From positions 52,203,344 to 52,267,343 of the forward strand of contig OY735227.1 in the NCBI GenBank assembly GCA_963457665.1: 64,000 nucleotides of DNA, written 5' to 3'. Position 1 is the first letter of the stretch. Each line of letters opens with the position of its first letter. Position numbers and translations under genes: made by a program. Below are positions 50,476-61,340 of the stretch, piece after piece. The notes below the pieces were generated by a model. The model worked only from the letters and a program-made list of their open reading frames with translations, searched no databases and was not told the DNA's origin. Source of the stretch: Thysanoteuthis rhombus (lineage: Eukaryota > Mollusca > Cephalopoda > Oegopsida > Thysanoteuthidae).

Positions 50476-50906
50476 CACACACTATGCATACCGGTTCTTC
50501 AGTTTGTAAAGTGACAAGCCTTCCCCAAAGGCCCCAGTCAGAACACTCTTCTTAAAAATGTGAGCTGTTCCAAGGAAGATAGATTTTTGAAGAACGTGTC
50601 TTGATGTTCAACTGATCGATATAGTGTGATAACTTTTGGTGGGTCGTGCCCAATGCCTCGATTAAAACTGGCACGACTGTTGTTGCTGTGTCTTGCTTTG
50701 ATATCAGTTTATATAAGTCACTAGCTGGGTCTCAACTAGAGACCAATGACTGGCAACCTTGTAATTTTGACTGTCCAAGCCTTTGAACAGGTGGGCAGGG
50801 TTTTTAGATGTACAGACGATATAAAGTGATATATGCCAGGTGAACATTCACACTGACAAAAATTTTTTCTTCAAATTCTTTGATTATAATTTCTGATCAG
50901 TTTGCA

Positions 50907-50992
<86 letters not shown>

Positions 50993-51003
50993 CATTATTA
51001 TTA
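50907..51003. repeat. (ATT)n microsatellite, tail of LINE copy 1
   Basis: About 32 ATT units with one interruption (ATC near the right end). On the minus strand it is AAT directly after the LINE 3' UTR, so it is best read as the element's tail. Confidence 0.95.
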
Positions 51004-51710
51004 GTTGCCTGGTGGTAACCGCTGGAGTTTGAGTGACAGCAAGTCTCCTCAAGTCTCCAGCCCTCCTCTCCTAGTACTCATAGGTCGCAGTAATTCTTCA
51101 ATTTACAGTTTCACACCGGTTGCCCAGTGGTTATCGCTGAAGGCTGAGTGACAATAAGTCTCCTCAGGTCTTCAGCTAACGTCTCCTCTCTCTTTCACCT
51201 ATTATGTCAGGGCTAAAATTCGTTGCAGTACTTATATCTCTAGCACCTTCCTCAGTATCCGTGCAGTTCCCAGTAGTGCTGTGGTCTGTACGGTCTCAAT
51301 CCTTCCCCTAATCCCGATCTCCTCCAGTCTCTCCCTCAGCGTTTTGGGGACAGTTCCTAGTGCGCCCACTATGACCGGTACTACCCTGGTTTTCATGTTC
51401 CACATCTTCCTTAACTCTCTTGCTAGGTCCTGGTATTTTTCCCGTTTTTCACTCTCCTTCTTTTTTACTCTATGGTCTGCAGGTACAGCAACGTCTACTA
51501 TTTGGCAGGCCTTCCTTTTTTTTGTCTACTATTACCAAGTCTGGTCTTCTTGCCTGGATGAGGTGGTCAGTTTGGATGTCAAAGTCCCAGAGTAGTTTGT
51601 GGTTGTCATTCTCCAAAACTGCCTCTGGCTTGTGCTGATACCACTTTTCCACATGGTTGAATCCCATTTGTTTGCTTAGTTCCCAATGTATCATCGTTGC
51701 TACTCAATCG

Positions 51711-51712
<2 letters not shown>
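51004..51712 (-). mobile_element. LINE 3' end copy 1 with restriction-like endonuclease domain
   Basis: Minus-strand translation gives IHWELSKQMGF, then LLWDFDIQTDHLIQARRPDL (51589-51527 region), then, after a frameshift near 51490, VDVAVPADHRVKKKE, EKYQDLARELRKMWNM, VVPVIVGALGTVPK and TALLGTARILRKVLEI followed by a stop near 51228. This is the C-terminal part of a LINE polyprotein; RPD followed by VD and K residues suits a PD-(D/E)xK-type restriction-like endonuclease. About 220 bp of 3' UTR lead into the AAT tail at 51003-50907. Clade (R4, NeSL or R2-like) is not certain. Confidence 0.72.

Positions 51713-51779
<67 letters not shown>
51713..51779. repeat. (ATT)n microsatellite, tail of LINE copy 2
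   Basis: About 22 ATT units placed exactly between LINE copies 1 and 2, forming the tail of copy 2 on the minus strand. Confidence 0.95.
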
Positions 51780-52555
51780 CTGTTCTTTTCAATGTATTGC
51801 CGAGACATTACCAACAACTAAGGGCAAAAAAAGGTTGAAAAAATATACATTTTTTCTTATGTATGAATCAGTCTTATTCTGTGTGTTGCATTCTTTCGTG
51901 TATTGCTGTTATTGTTTTTTTCATTGCAGTTTACATTAGTATGTAACAGATGATAGTGATCTCCTCGATATACAGGATGTGCCTGCACACTATTCTCTCG
52001 ATTTCGTGAGACAAGGGTCACCACGGATATGGGCGAGATATTTCCAGTGCCTTTCTTGATCATCACAATAACGGGGACAAGTGCCACATCTCTTGTATTC
52101 TGATTTCAAAGTCCTTGTACTTGCCTAGTTTCAAAAGTTCTTTTACTGCTATATTTCGATCAGAAAGGAGCACTCATATCAATTAAAAGGTAAGCTCTTT
52201 TATGGTGGATCATTGATTACTATATTGGGTCTTTTTGCTTTGATGGTCATATCGATGTTTATTACAATGTCCCATAGTATCGTAACACTCTGTCACTGAG
52301 TCAGTGGGACTGGTTGATCTTCTTACCAGTTGTTGTCTGTAGGCACTCGGTAGTTCTTGTAGATTTTCCAATGTTGATATTGGCCCACTCTGTCATGTCT
52401 GGACTTGCATCCTGTAGGAGTTAAAGCAGATCAGCCGGACACAAGGTTGTGCATTGTTTCTACATGCTGGGCACAGTAGTGGCATTTGGGGTAGGCACCA
52501 TTTCCTATGATATTTCCTTAGAAGATCGAGGGTGCAAGCTTTGGTCTTGACTGAC

Positions 52556-52556
<1 letters not shown>
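51780..52556 (-). mobile_element. LINE 3' end copy 2, more decayed
   Basis: Minus-strand pieces align to copy 1: a Cys-rich tract near 52500-52440, WDIVINIDMTIKAKRPNIVI (52270-52210) against WDFDIQTDHLIQARRPDLVI, then DRNIAVKELLKLGKYKDFEI and MWHLSPVIV. Several frameshifts and stops. The copy runs into its own AAT tail at 51779-51713. Confidence 0.62.
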
Positions 52557-52591
<35 letters not shown>

Positions 52592-52606
52592 CATTATTAT
52601 TATTAT
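52557..52606. repeat. (ATT)n microsatellite, tail of LINE copy 3
   Basis: About 16 ATT units with one ATC, third in a row of three LINE tails in the same orientation. Confidence 0.95.
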
Positions 52607-52850
52607 CTATATTTTCACACCAGAAGACTGGTGGTTATGGCTGAAGGTTGATAGCAACTCCCCTCAAGTCTCTGACCCTCATCTTAACACTCTAAAAGTC
52701 TGCAGTTTGCAGTTTCACAGTTTTGTTGGTAATCACTTGGGGCTGAATGACAGTAAGTCTCTTCAAATCTCCAGCCCGAGTCTCATCGTCTTCACATATC
52801 ACAGCAGTGCTTTGGTTTGTACGGTCTTGACCTTCCCAATTTTTATTTAC
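52607..52850 (-). mobile_element. LINE 3' end copy 3, short
   Basis: On the minus strand the sequence GGTCAAGACCGTACAAACC opens a stretch (52840 downward) matching the last codons of copy 1 (IETVQTTALLG) and its 3' UTR, including the GACTTGAGG...CACTCAGCC-type text. It runs into the AAT tail at 52606-52557. Only about 240 bp survive. Confidence 0.55.
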
Positions 52851-53245
52851 ACATTCATAAAATACAACAGCGATAAAAACTTATGGAATTTCTGAAAATT
52901 TTAACCAGACACAAGGACAATCTCTCAAGATTGATGGCCTTTACCTGACCTCTGTATGCTTTTCCAATGGATGGATCCATTTTGCTTGTTCTAGGGTTGG
53001 GTACACAACCAGATTTTCATACTAACACCAAATATTTTTGCAGTGTATCCAGAAGCCCTGCCAAACTAAGCAACGATATAATTTCCTTTTTTTGTGCATT
53101 AGAAATTTCTCCCCTTACTGGTACATCTTCGCATGTATATAGAGTAAATGAACGTTGTTTAATTTGTTGTGTTGTGTTACAAATATATCTAAGAACATAT
53201 TTTTCCTGTTAAGTTATATTTTAAGTCATTTCCTCCCGGATAATA

Positions 53246-53248
<3 letters not shown>

Positions 53249-53333
<85 letters not shown>

Positions 53334-53347
53334 TTATATATATATAT
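53249..53347. repeat. (TA)n microsatellite
   Basis: About 49 TA units with two TTTA interruptions toward the right end. Confidence 0.95.
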
Positions 53348-53656
53348 GACTCTGTGTGTGTGCATGTGTGTGTCTGTTTGAAATATAGGTAAATTGACAA
53401 TTTATATCCAATAGAACGTGATAATTGCGAAAAACTAACATAATTTTCCTCGGCACCAATATGTTTCAGTGGCGAATAGAGCGACCTCATAACTTGTAAA
53501 TGAATTAAAAAATAAATAAATAGAATCGAGTGGGAATACTTTACTCTTAAAAACTGAGCAAACAACACATTCATAGTAAGACAGGAGTTGGAGAAAGCAT
53601 TTATAGTACTTATTTTTCTCTTCTAACAAAGTTGAGTTCCTACTAAAATGTCTTTA

Positions 53657-53658
<2 letters not shown>

Positions 53659-53725
<67 letters not shown>

Positions 53726-53791
53726 ATCTACCCCCTCTTTCTCTCTCTTTATCTATATCTATCTATCTATCTATATATATATATATATATG

Positions 53792-53824
<33 letters not shown>

Positions 53825-53826
53825 AC

Positions 53827-53919
<93 letters not shown>
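53659..53919. repeat. Long compound TA domain
   Basis: TA units to 53721, a pyrimidine and CTAT patch (53722-53772), then TA units with regularly placed TACATA variants to 53919. 260 bp almost free of G and C. Confidence 0.95.
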
Positions 53920-53923
<4 letters not shown>

Positions 53924-55560
53924 CTATTCTTGCACAGATACTGTTACCATGTAATTGTCAGTGGTTATTTTTGGAATGGGGAGCAGGTTTTTGGCGAGTT
54001 GGCTTTTAAAAATCCGATACCATATTTTTGTAAGATTGGGGCTTACTCAAGGATGGTTTCTTAGGATTATGGAGATTATGTGTCGTATATTACTCTTTTA
54101 AAATCAAAATGATAATGTGGGGTCAGCTGCTGCATTCACCGATAAATATGATCTGACTTGCAGGTATCTATTATATATATGATATTAAAAGTCTGATCCC
54201 GTTTATCTCTATGTGACCCTTAAGTCGCTAAAATGGTGCATTATTGCAAGAGGATAGGTATCCCATTCTGGGCCTCCTGCTGGAACTTACTGGAAAAATC
54301 TTCCAGTAAGGCGTTTATTTCAGCTTGCATGTACATTTGAGTTTTAGCTGTAAATGATAAACCATATTCGGCAACGCAGCCTTACAGTTTCTGAACTTAA
54401 AGAGTATAATTCCCACATTAGAATAGCTCAATTTCTCGACAGTCTTAATCTGACAAGCCCGTGCTTCTACAAAAATGTGTTTCCCTTGCTACTTCCTTTT
54501 TAGGGCAGTCAGCTGTTCATGTTCTGATTTTAAAAAGCGGAAAGCTGAATATGTTGTTTATTCTAACGACAGAAATAGCAGAATAGGGGTGGTGGGGCGG
54601 TTAGTTATTTCTCCCATTCTCGGTTGGTTATCTCATATTTGACATTAAAAAACACCAAGAGGAATGTTTCCATTTAATTAGGGCTGCTTGGCGTAAGTTG
54701 TTCCTTAACAAAGCAGTGTTTAAAATAAAGTGGCTGTGCTATCAAAGAGCTACAGATTTATATAGAGATCACCCAACTAATACACACACACACATATACT
54801 TATATATGTATATATGTGTGTGTGTGTTTGCTTTTGCTGGCTTTGCGTATCAAGAAATCCTGGTACAGGTCAGTTGGCTTTTAATGAGGCCAAACCGAGA
54901 TTTGTACGTCCTGTTACAGTAGAATGAGATGCATTTGTAATGGAACTAGATCGTAATTTAGGGTTGCCATATATCAACATTAAAAAAACGACAATATAGG
55001 TCTCTGTCTTTCGAAAACGAGGGTGTTTACAGTCACCGTCATAATTGTCAACACACGTGAATAACATAACTACAGAGGCTTGATTAGGATGAATTTTTTT
55101 CTGGAAATACCTTAAAAACGGGAAAGGAGAAACAAATGCTTGGCCGTACAAAAAAATCCACAAGAAAACTTGGTCTGCTTTCAATATTTTTCATGGTTAT
55201 AACTGTAATACGAAAAAATTGGTTGACGAGACTGTAGGATAATAAAAACAGTACAAGGCCTTACACGCTGCTTTCGTTTCCTTTACAAAATTTGTATGTT
55301 TTTTCGAGGAATAAAAAAAACCGCCTGCAGTGGTTGTTTAAAGTGGAGATCATTTCGAGCATACCAAGTCCATTCCTGTGGCTTCTTCAGAAGCCCGGCA
55401 AGCCGAGACAACCAAAGCAACCGTCAAACTGTGAACGCTCTGGGAAAATTATTTAAAATCTGCACCTAGAATAGCGCAATTAGCGAGTTTATCTCGTAAT
55501 ATACTACTCCCCTTGAGCTGTGAATTCAGTCCTCATTGGGTGCCTGACTACTTGTGATAG
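53920..55560. other. No supported gene
   Basis: AT-rich; small CA/TG tract at 54781-54830. The segment 55440-55560 contains a tRNA-like text (GCTGTGAATTCAGTCCTCATT) and is probably part of a SINE. Confidence 0.4.
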
Positions 55561-55567
55561 ACGGTAG

Positions 55568-55819
55568 CAAAACAGTCATGACATACAAAACGAAAAGTCT
55601 CTTGTTAATGGGGAAGAGAGCGTGTACGTGCACTTTGGCAAACTAGTCTACCACAACTATTACCCGGACATCAGTAACAGTGAAAAATTTGTGACACCTA
55701 TTGTCAGCCTTTTGGGTATTCCGATCGGCTTAAAGGTTAACGTCAAAGAAGTCAATCGACCAAACGAGTTCAAAGAGCAGCTGCGGCAATTTGCGTTCGC
55801 GAAACACCAATGCCCTTAA
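55568..55819 (+). CDS. Unassigned orphan ORF, possible exon or retro-fragment
   Basis: An 83-codon open frame ends at TAA (55817-55819). It reads VYVHFGKLVYHNYYPDI, then TPIVSLLGIPIGLKVNVKEV and RPNEFKEQLRQFAFAKHQC. Its base composition is more balanced than the surroundings, with few of the AT-driven Lys/Asn/Ile/Phe runs of spurious ORFs, which is why it is listed. No initiating ATG in frame. No domain recognised, and no splice-consistent partner found. It may be a piece of a repeat. Confidence 0.2.
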   Translation, partial: QNSHDIQNEKSLVNGEESVYVHFGKLVYHNYYPDISNSEKFVTPIVSLLGIPIGLKVNVKEVNRPNEFKEQLRQFAFAKHQCP

Positions 55820-56054
55820 AAAAGCAATAACGAACTTCTGTCTCTGAATATAGATAAATTGCAAGGAAATAAATTTTGGATGTCGAGATAGCACCCAAAC
55901 CCCGTAAAAATCAAACAAACAATGATTGTATCTCCATGAATCATTCGAGAAATGGAAACAAAAGTTGTGACTTGCATTGTGTTACATGAGAGCAACTTGG
56001 CTGATTGCCAAACTTGACAGAGGCCAGTATACATGAATAAACTTAGATATGCAA

Positions 56055-56273
56055 TGCTCTTCCATAGGTGGATGAGGAATTTCTGTGTAAATAGATATAT
56101 CGCTTAAATTCAGCCTCACTGACCGTCCAGTTCCGTAATCCGGAGGTAGGATATCGACCTTCGGATCTGAAGTGAAGGTTTCAATTCTGCCTAGCGGTAC
56201 TGGATGGGATAATGGAAAGTCTATAGCAACACTGAAGAGATGTAATACATCGAAACAGCTGTCCGTGGATGAT

Positions 56274-56276
<3 letters not shown>
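56055..56276 (+). repeat. SINE family A, copy 2
   Basis: Same order of segments as the 46.4-46.6 kb copy in opposite orientation, ending GATGATACAAT followed by the TA tract. The near-identity of the CATCGAAACAGCTGTC block shows a common source. Confidence 0.65.

Positions 56277-56343
<67 letters not shown>
56277..56343. repeat. (TA)n microsatellite between two SINEs
   Basis: About 33 TA units that serve as the 3' tail of SINE A (left, plus strand) and of SINE B (right, minus strand). Confidence 0.95.
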
Positions 56344-56346
<3 letters not shown>

Positions 56347-56590
56347 ATGAATTGCATTACATTATTTAGAAACTTATTTGAAATGAGCTACCGTCATTTC
56401 CCGGTTGATGGATTACTCACATTGGACAACGTAATAAGAATGAACAATTGAAGAAAACGTAGCGATACTCTAACCATTGAGCTAAACACTTGTCGGTCAT
56501 TCAAAAGCCCAAATAATTGCTTTCAATCCAAATTCTCATCCTGTGTATTCTCGGTGTGCTAGTTTCTTTCAACACGACAGTTATCTATTA
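56344..56590 (-). repeat. SINE family B, copy 3
   Basis: On the minus strand the leader, TGTTTAGCTCAATGGTTAGAG and the tail with AATGACGGTAGCTCATTTC follow in the same order as at 44.2-44.5 kb. Its tail ends in the TA tract 56343-56277. Extra partial tails lie at 56630-56690 and 56705-56745. Confidence 0.65.
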
Positions 56591-57660
56591 AGAAATGGAT
56601 ACATGTAATCCGATACGATAATTATATATTGCGTTATATTATATAGAAACTTGAAATGATCTCCCGTCATTACACGCTACCGATGGGGTAGCCGACCCAT
56701 CATTATGTAAAAACTTATTTGAAATGATCCCTGCATCAGCCCCATTTTCTTTAGTTATTTATTCTATGTATATCGTCTTATTTTCATGTTATATTCACTT
56801 CACTTTTTTCATGAATCACTCGTTTCGCAATCAGCGTAATAATGGTTAACAATCTAGTGAAACTTACAATTACTACAGTAATGAGTATAATTCTCTCTGG
56901 GTGCTCACTAGTTTGGCCCAAGTCAAACAAGGCTGAACTTAGTGAAGCAGAATATACTTGATATTTAGTTAGTTTGCTAAACTTGAACATATTAGTGGGT
57001 ACCCAATGAGGATAGAACTCATTACTGTATTAATATTCAATATCACAAACTTGTTAACCATTACTACTTTAATTCTTAAACTGGGGATATCTTGAAATTA
57101 TTAATATCTTCAGCAATCTAACGAATTCCTGAAGATTTTCTCGAAATTTGTACTTTCACAATCTCACCGTAACAATGTTTTTGTTCTCATTAATAAAATA
57201 CCAGTACCTTGCTGATTTTTCAGAGAAGTAAAGGAATGAAAAGAGGAAGTAAAGAACGAAAGAAGGGAGAACAGCTTTCCCTACTTGTCCTCCTCCCACT
57301 CCAACATTACCGTGTAGCTCTGTGCGAGACGAAGCTGAACTTGATGTCTCTCTGCACCGGAAGTCAGGATTGACTATGTCATGCGCAAACCAAAACAAAC
57401 AAACCTACGTCCTCATTGCAAATTTCCTCTTCTGAAAATACTCTGTGAATACTTTTTTTTTTTATGTTCATCTCAAAGTAAATTCCACGAAATCTTCCCA
57501 AGGGTTCCTCATTAATTTTATAATTACATTGTGACGTTATTTATATTTTTGGTGCTGGTGTGGTAATTTCTTCTGAAAATAGAACCCGGAAATGTTTAAG
57601 TCGCTACCACTTTCGATTCCTTGGGCGAATGGACACTCGCTGTCACAGGGGAGGGGGCAA
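56591..57660. other. No gene seen
   Basis: Partial SINE B tails at 56630-56745 and a tRNA-like SINE trace at 56890-57060 (GAGGATAGAACTCATTACTG). Otherwise unrecognised. Confidence 0.4.
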
Positions 57661-57674
57661 AAGTATACATCCGG

Positions 57675-57675
<1 letters not shown>

Positions 57676-57713
<38 letters not shown>

Positions 57714-57741
57714 TGTGTGTGTGTGTGCGTGTGTGTGTGAG
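57676..57741. repeat. (GT)n microsatellite
   Basis: GT units with GAGT and GCGT interruptions. Confidence 0.95.
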
Positions 57742-57829
57742 TGGGTACAGAAGAATATATTCAGAGTATATCTCTGTGGTAACCCTGTTATACTATAGGC
57801 ATCTAAATAGTGGAGAAGGTGTTGCACAC

Positions 57830-58215
57830 GCCGTCATTTGCAGTGTACAAGTACAACCGCATGTCAGATGACGCACTTGTCAGCTAATGAAGATGCCTGA
57901 CATGACCTCGAGGTGACATGGAGCGACCACCTGCGAATATTGATACGTTATTTCTTGTACGGGTACATTGAGTCTCAGCTACATACGTGACTATCGGGGA
58001 GATGCATTGGTTGTACACCCTTCTTTTTGGGACTAATGGGATTTTCTTGTTCATGCTCAACAGAAGGCTTGTCTTTGGGTGATTTTTCGCTTGATTTCTT
58101 CTTTCAAGGATTTTATAAAGATTCGTTTTCCTAGGTAGATGCAGTGGTCTACTTTTTCCAGCTTTGTGTTTTCGATCTTGATTGTAGAGTGTTCATTTCT
58201 GATATGTTGACGAGA
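57830..58215 (-). mobile_element. Second LINE type: end of reverse transcriptase region
   Basis: On the minus strand one frame reads IENTKLEKVDHCIYLGKRI, EEIKRKITQ, and after a frameshift VPKRRVYNQCISPIVTYVAET. The order YLG ... RRVYN ... PI(V/L)xYxAET is the thumb region of RTE- or jockey-like LINE reverse transcriptases. Frameshifts and stops throughout. Confidence 0.58.
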
Positions 58216-58362
58216 CGAGATGGCGAGACGAACTAAACAAGTTCAGAAAGCATTATCTCCACCTCACCCATGAAAGAGGGTTCTGACGAATCCTAGGAAA
58301 TGTGTATGTCCAAGGACGGACGATGGAAGACTGATGACGATGATAATGATAATGATGAGTCA
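58216..58362 (+). mobile_element. Possible LINE 3' end with GAT-rich tail
   Basis: Plus strand ends with GGACGATGGAAGACTGATG followed by GAT/AAT-type units (58336-58362). RTE-like LINEs often end in such a lysine-tryptophan-aspartate codon run and a short repeat tail. Orientation is opposite to the adjoining fragment. Weak. Confidence 0.3.
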
Positions 58363-58689
58363 GGGATACATAAGGTACTCCCCCATTAGTTTTCATGGAC
58401 TATAAAGTTTCAACATTCATACCTTTTGCACTTGGTGAGAAGACCTGATCTGCATGTGTATGTTGGTGGGATTCCCCTAGCATTTTTTTTTCAATGAATC
58501 AAATTTATCAATTACATTCTCTTAAAATAATCAATGAACTTTTATCTGTCATGCAATCGATGAAAAAAAAAATTTTCATTTGAAACGTAAAAAAACAATA
58601 TAAAAAATATATACAGAATATTGTCTTCACCTTTGCTGTTTTTAACACAATGTTCCGATTAATATGCTATCTGACTATCCTGTATAGTC

Positions 58690-59445
58690 AAAAATTCTGA
58701 AGGTAAGTATTCCGTTGTTCCAGGTATGTTTGGACTAATGAATATGGTGAGGATTGTGCAGAAAACTTCGACTCGATCATATAAACAAATATTAGGAGCG
58801 CAAATATAAGTACTAGAAGAGGAAGAGTAAAATACTCTAGGATTTTGAGATCCAGACCAACCATGCCATCCGAGCAAGAAGACCTGCATCTGAGAGTCGT
58901 AAGCGTAGAAAAAAAGTATGCTACATAATGGATGTGCCAGCAGACCACAGGAGGAAGACAAAATAAATCGAAAGACGAGAACTCTTTCAGAACTTCGCCC
59001 GGTAGATGAAGAAGCTGTGAAACATAAAAGATCATGGACATGGCTACACAAAGAACACCAGGAGAGAGAAACATAAACCCTCATCGTTAAACACCCAACG
59101 TTAAAGCAAAGATCGACAGAACCCAGAAAAATAGCAAATGCCGCCTCAGTAGAGAAAGGAATGAGACGGTATACCACATATCCAGCTAATGAAGCTAGAC
59201 AGAACATGGCATGTGTTAGAAAAGTGTGGGGAAGTTGGGACAGGACAAAGCATAGCGCTGCTGTTATTTATGAGGATGCTGAGAAGGGGTCCAAGACTTA
59301 AGGGGACTTACTTCAACGATGACCACCAGACATCTGACGAGAAAGGGCAAACCACAGCACTGTTGTGGATTGTAGAGATGCTGAGAGGAAGGCTTGATGT
59401 CATCCAGCGATGACCACCAGTCATTTTGTGCGAACGTGCAAACGC
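58690..59445 (+). mobile_element. LINE 3' region, plus strand, internally deleted
   Basis: Plus-strand pieces: MDMATQRTPGER near 59036, NETVYHISS near 59160, then, after loss of the endonuclease segment, two versions of the C-terminal ALL...RML block (QSIALLLFMRMLRRG near 59250; TTALLWIVEMLRGRL near 59355), followed by stop codons and an AAT tail. The long minus-strand ORF here (182 codons) is antisense to this LINE and is not treated as a gene. Confidence 0.55.
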
Positions 59446-59507
<62 letters not shown>

Positions 59508-59575
59508 TAATAATAATAATGATGATGATGATGATAATAATAATAATTATGATAATGATAATGATAATGATATTT
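59446..59575. repeat. (AAT)n/(GAT)n compound microsatellite, LINE tail
   Basis: AAT units to about 59519, then mixed GAT and AAT units to about 59571. It follows the plus-strand LINE end directly, as the ATT tracts do for the minus-strand copies at 51-52 kb. Confidence 0.93.
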
Positions 59576-60100
59576 TTAAAACATGAGAGGTTAGAGCCTT
59601 CGGAACGGTCCCCAAAAACCTAGTAAAAAGATTCCAGGAATTTGGAATACGGGGAAAGACCGGAACTATCTAGACGACGACACCACTGAAGTTTGTCAAA
59701 ATACATGTGAAAGTCTTGGAGTATTGAGGAGTCTTGCAGCCACTTGATCTCCTGTGACAACCACTTGCCGCTGCTGGTATGGAATCTCAAATAATAATGA
59801 TGAGAGCAAGAGTAGGTTACTCACTGGATGTTATATTCTCTGTGGCCACTGATATGAGCAAATGGTTTTCCGGGTCACACCAACGGTTTTCCGGTCAGGA
59901 ACTCTTCACTTCTGGTAGCCTTCCTTAGCTGCTGTATGGTATTCCAAATCAGATTCACATGTAATCATCATGTGTTTTCAATGAGAGATTTCCAACATTG
60001 GAACCTGAATTTTCACCAGTTTAGCAGTTCGGTCAACTTGAGTAGACGTGATGCCATTGTCAAAAATTAGTAGAAACAATGCAATCATTCCATCATTTTC
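59576..60100. other. No gene seen
   Basis: Contains a short direct duplication, GGTTTTCCGGGTCACACCAA/CGGTTTTCCGGTCAGGAACT (59863-59903). No coding signal. Confidence 0.4.
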
Positions 60101-60109
60101 ACACTGCAC

Positions 60110-61340
60110 AAGTTAAACAGAAGTTATCATGGACTCTGTAGCAAAATCAATCATTAATAGCATTCAGTAATGAGGAATTAATGGTCTTGTATAATTATGA
60201 ATTGATAGTATTGTATAATTAGGAATTGACCAGTTTCACACCCAGATTCAAAATTTACTCTCAATACATACAAATTACCCCTTTGAGGGGTCGTGCTTCA
60301 AACGATTAAAATCACTGATATGGAGAGTCAGAAAAAAGCCACTCGATTCCCTTTTCATTATTGAAACTCATTAGGAGGTGCAACGGGGCTTTAGAAAGTT
60401 ATTCCAGTATTGTATTACTTCGTTGAGAAAATATTCTCTATCAGCTTCAAACTTTCATTTGTACAGTATGTAACCATCAATCGTCATGTGCCTTTTGTTA
60501 GATGAATTACTCTTTTGTCAGCAAAAGCACAAGTATATTTTAACAACGTTCCGGTGAAATTGCCCAAGTGGCGAAATTTACTTATTTTTGTAAAGAAAAG
60601 TTCGATTTCACTTTGATTTCATAAACTTTAGATCGCAAAAAAATAGTTATTTTTGTATAAAGAATAACATATCCTTGTTCTGATTAAATGAACCTTTGAT
60701 CAAATTAAAACTACATATTTATTCACTTTTTGTAAAAAAAATCGAAATTTCGTCAATTAAACAATTTCATCAATTCAGCGTAACACATAAATTAATTGAA
60801 TTCTAATTAATCGAAACTCTGTTTCTTATGATCAGTTTTTGTTACATTAAAAGGAATCAATTTATGACGTGCAGCAAGTAAAACAGTTGATTCCTGATAA
60901 ATAAGATCGTAGTGGTGATCCAATTGATTTATCATTATGAATTCTTCTTTGCCTCACGTGCCCACTGACAGCTGAAATAAAATATTCACCCCTTTACAAT
61001 TAATTTGATCATATGTCATATGAAAATTACTGATATATGAACTTCAGGGCACTCACGAAGATTTTTGTAACTTCTATATTGTGAAAGATTCAATAACAAC
61101 TTTTTTCATAACTCACAAAATTAATGAATTAGAATTTTCATTATGGAATCTATAGTAAAAATAAGAATCAATCGTAGTATTGTGTAATTAGGATTGATAT
61201 TATTGTATAATCAGGAATTAATCATGTAAGCCTTGGCACGACTTATAAACCATTGAACGCTTTTCGGTCGGATTTCCCTTGGATATTCAGATTGCCCCCT
61301 ACGAGGGATGCCCTACGTGTATAATCCCTGATAAAGAAAA
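60110..61340 (+). repeat. Old direct duplication, two units about 1.03 kb apart
   Basis: 60125-60320 and 61140-61330 align in the same orientation: TATCATGGACTCTGTAG/TTATGGAATCTATAG, GTATTGTATAATTAGGAATT/GTATTGTGTAATTAGGATTG, and ACCCCTTTGAGGGGTCGTGC/GCCCCCTACGAGGGATGCCC. The intervening sequence is AT-rich with no ORF. Confidence 0.5.

Noticed and set aside
50907-51003. Independent microsatellite locus
   Set aside because: Its position at the exact 3' end of a LINE, repeated for two more copies, indicates LINE tails, though later expansion is likely.
58659-59207. Longest ORF in the window, 182 codons on the minus strand, looking membrane-like
   Set aside because: It is antisense to a plus-strand LINE segment (KIMDMATQRTPGER, NETVYHISS) that recurs at 29.3 kb. 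Hydrophobic content arises from reading the A/G-rich LINE strand backwards. A second overlapping minus-strand frame is equally open.
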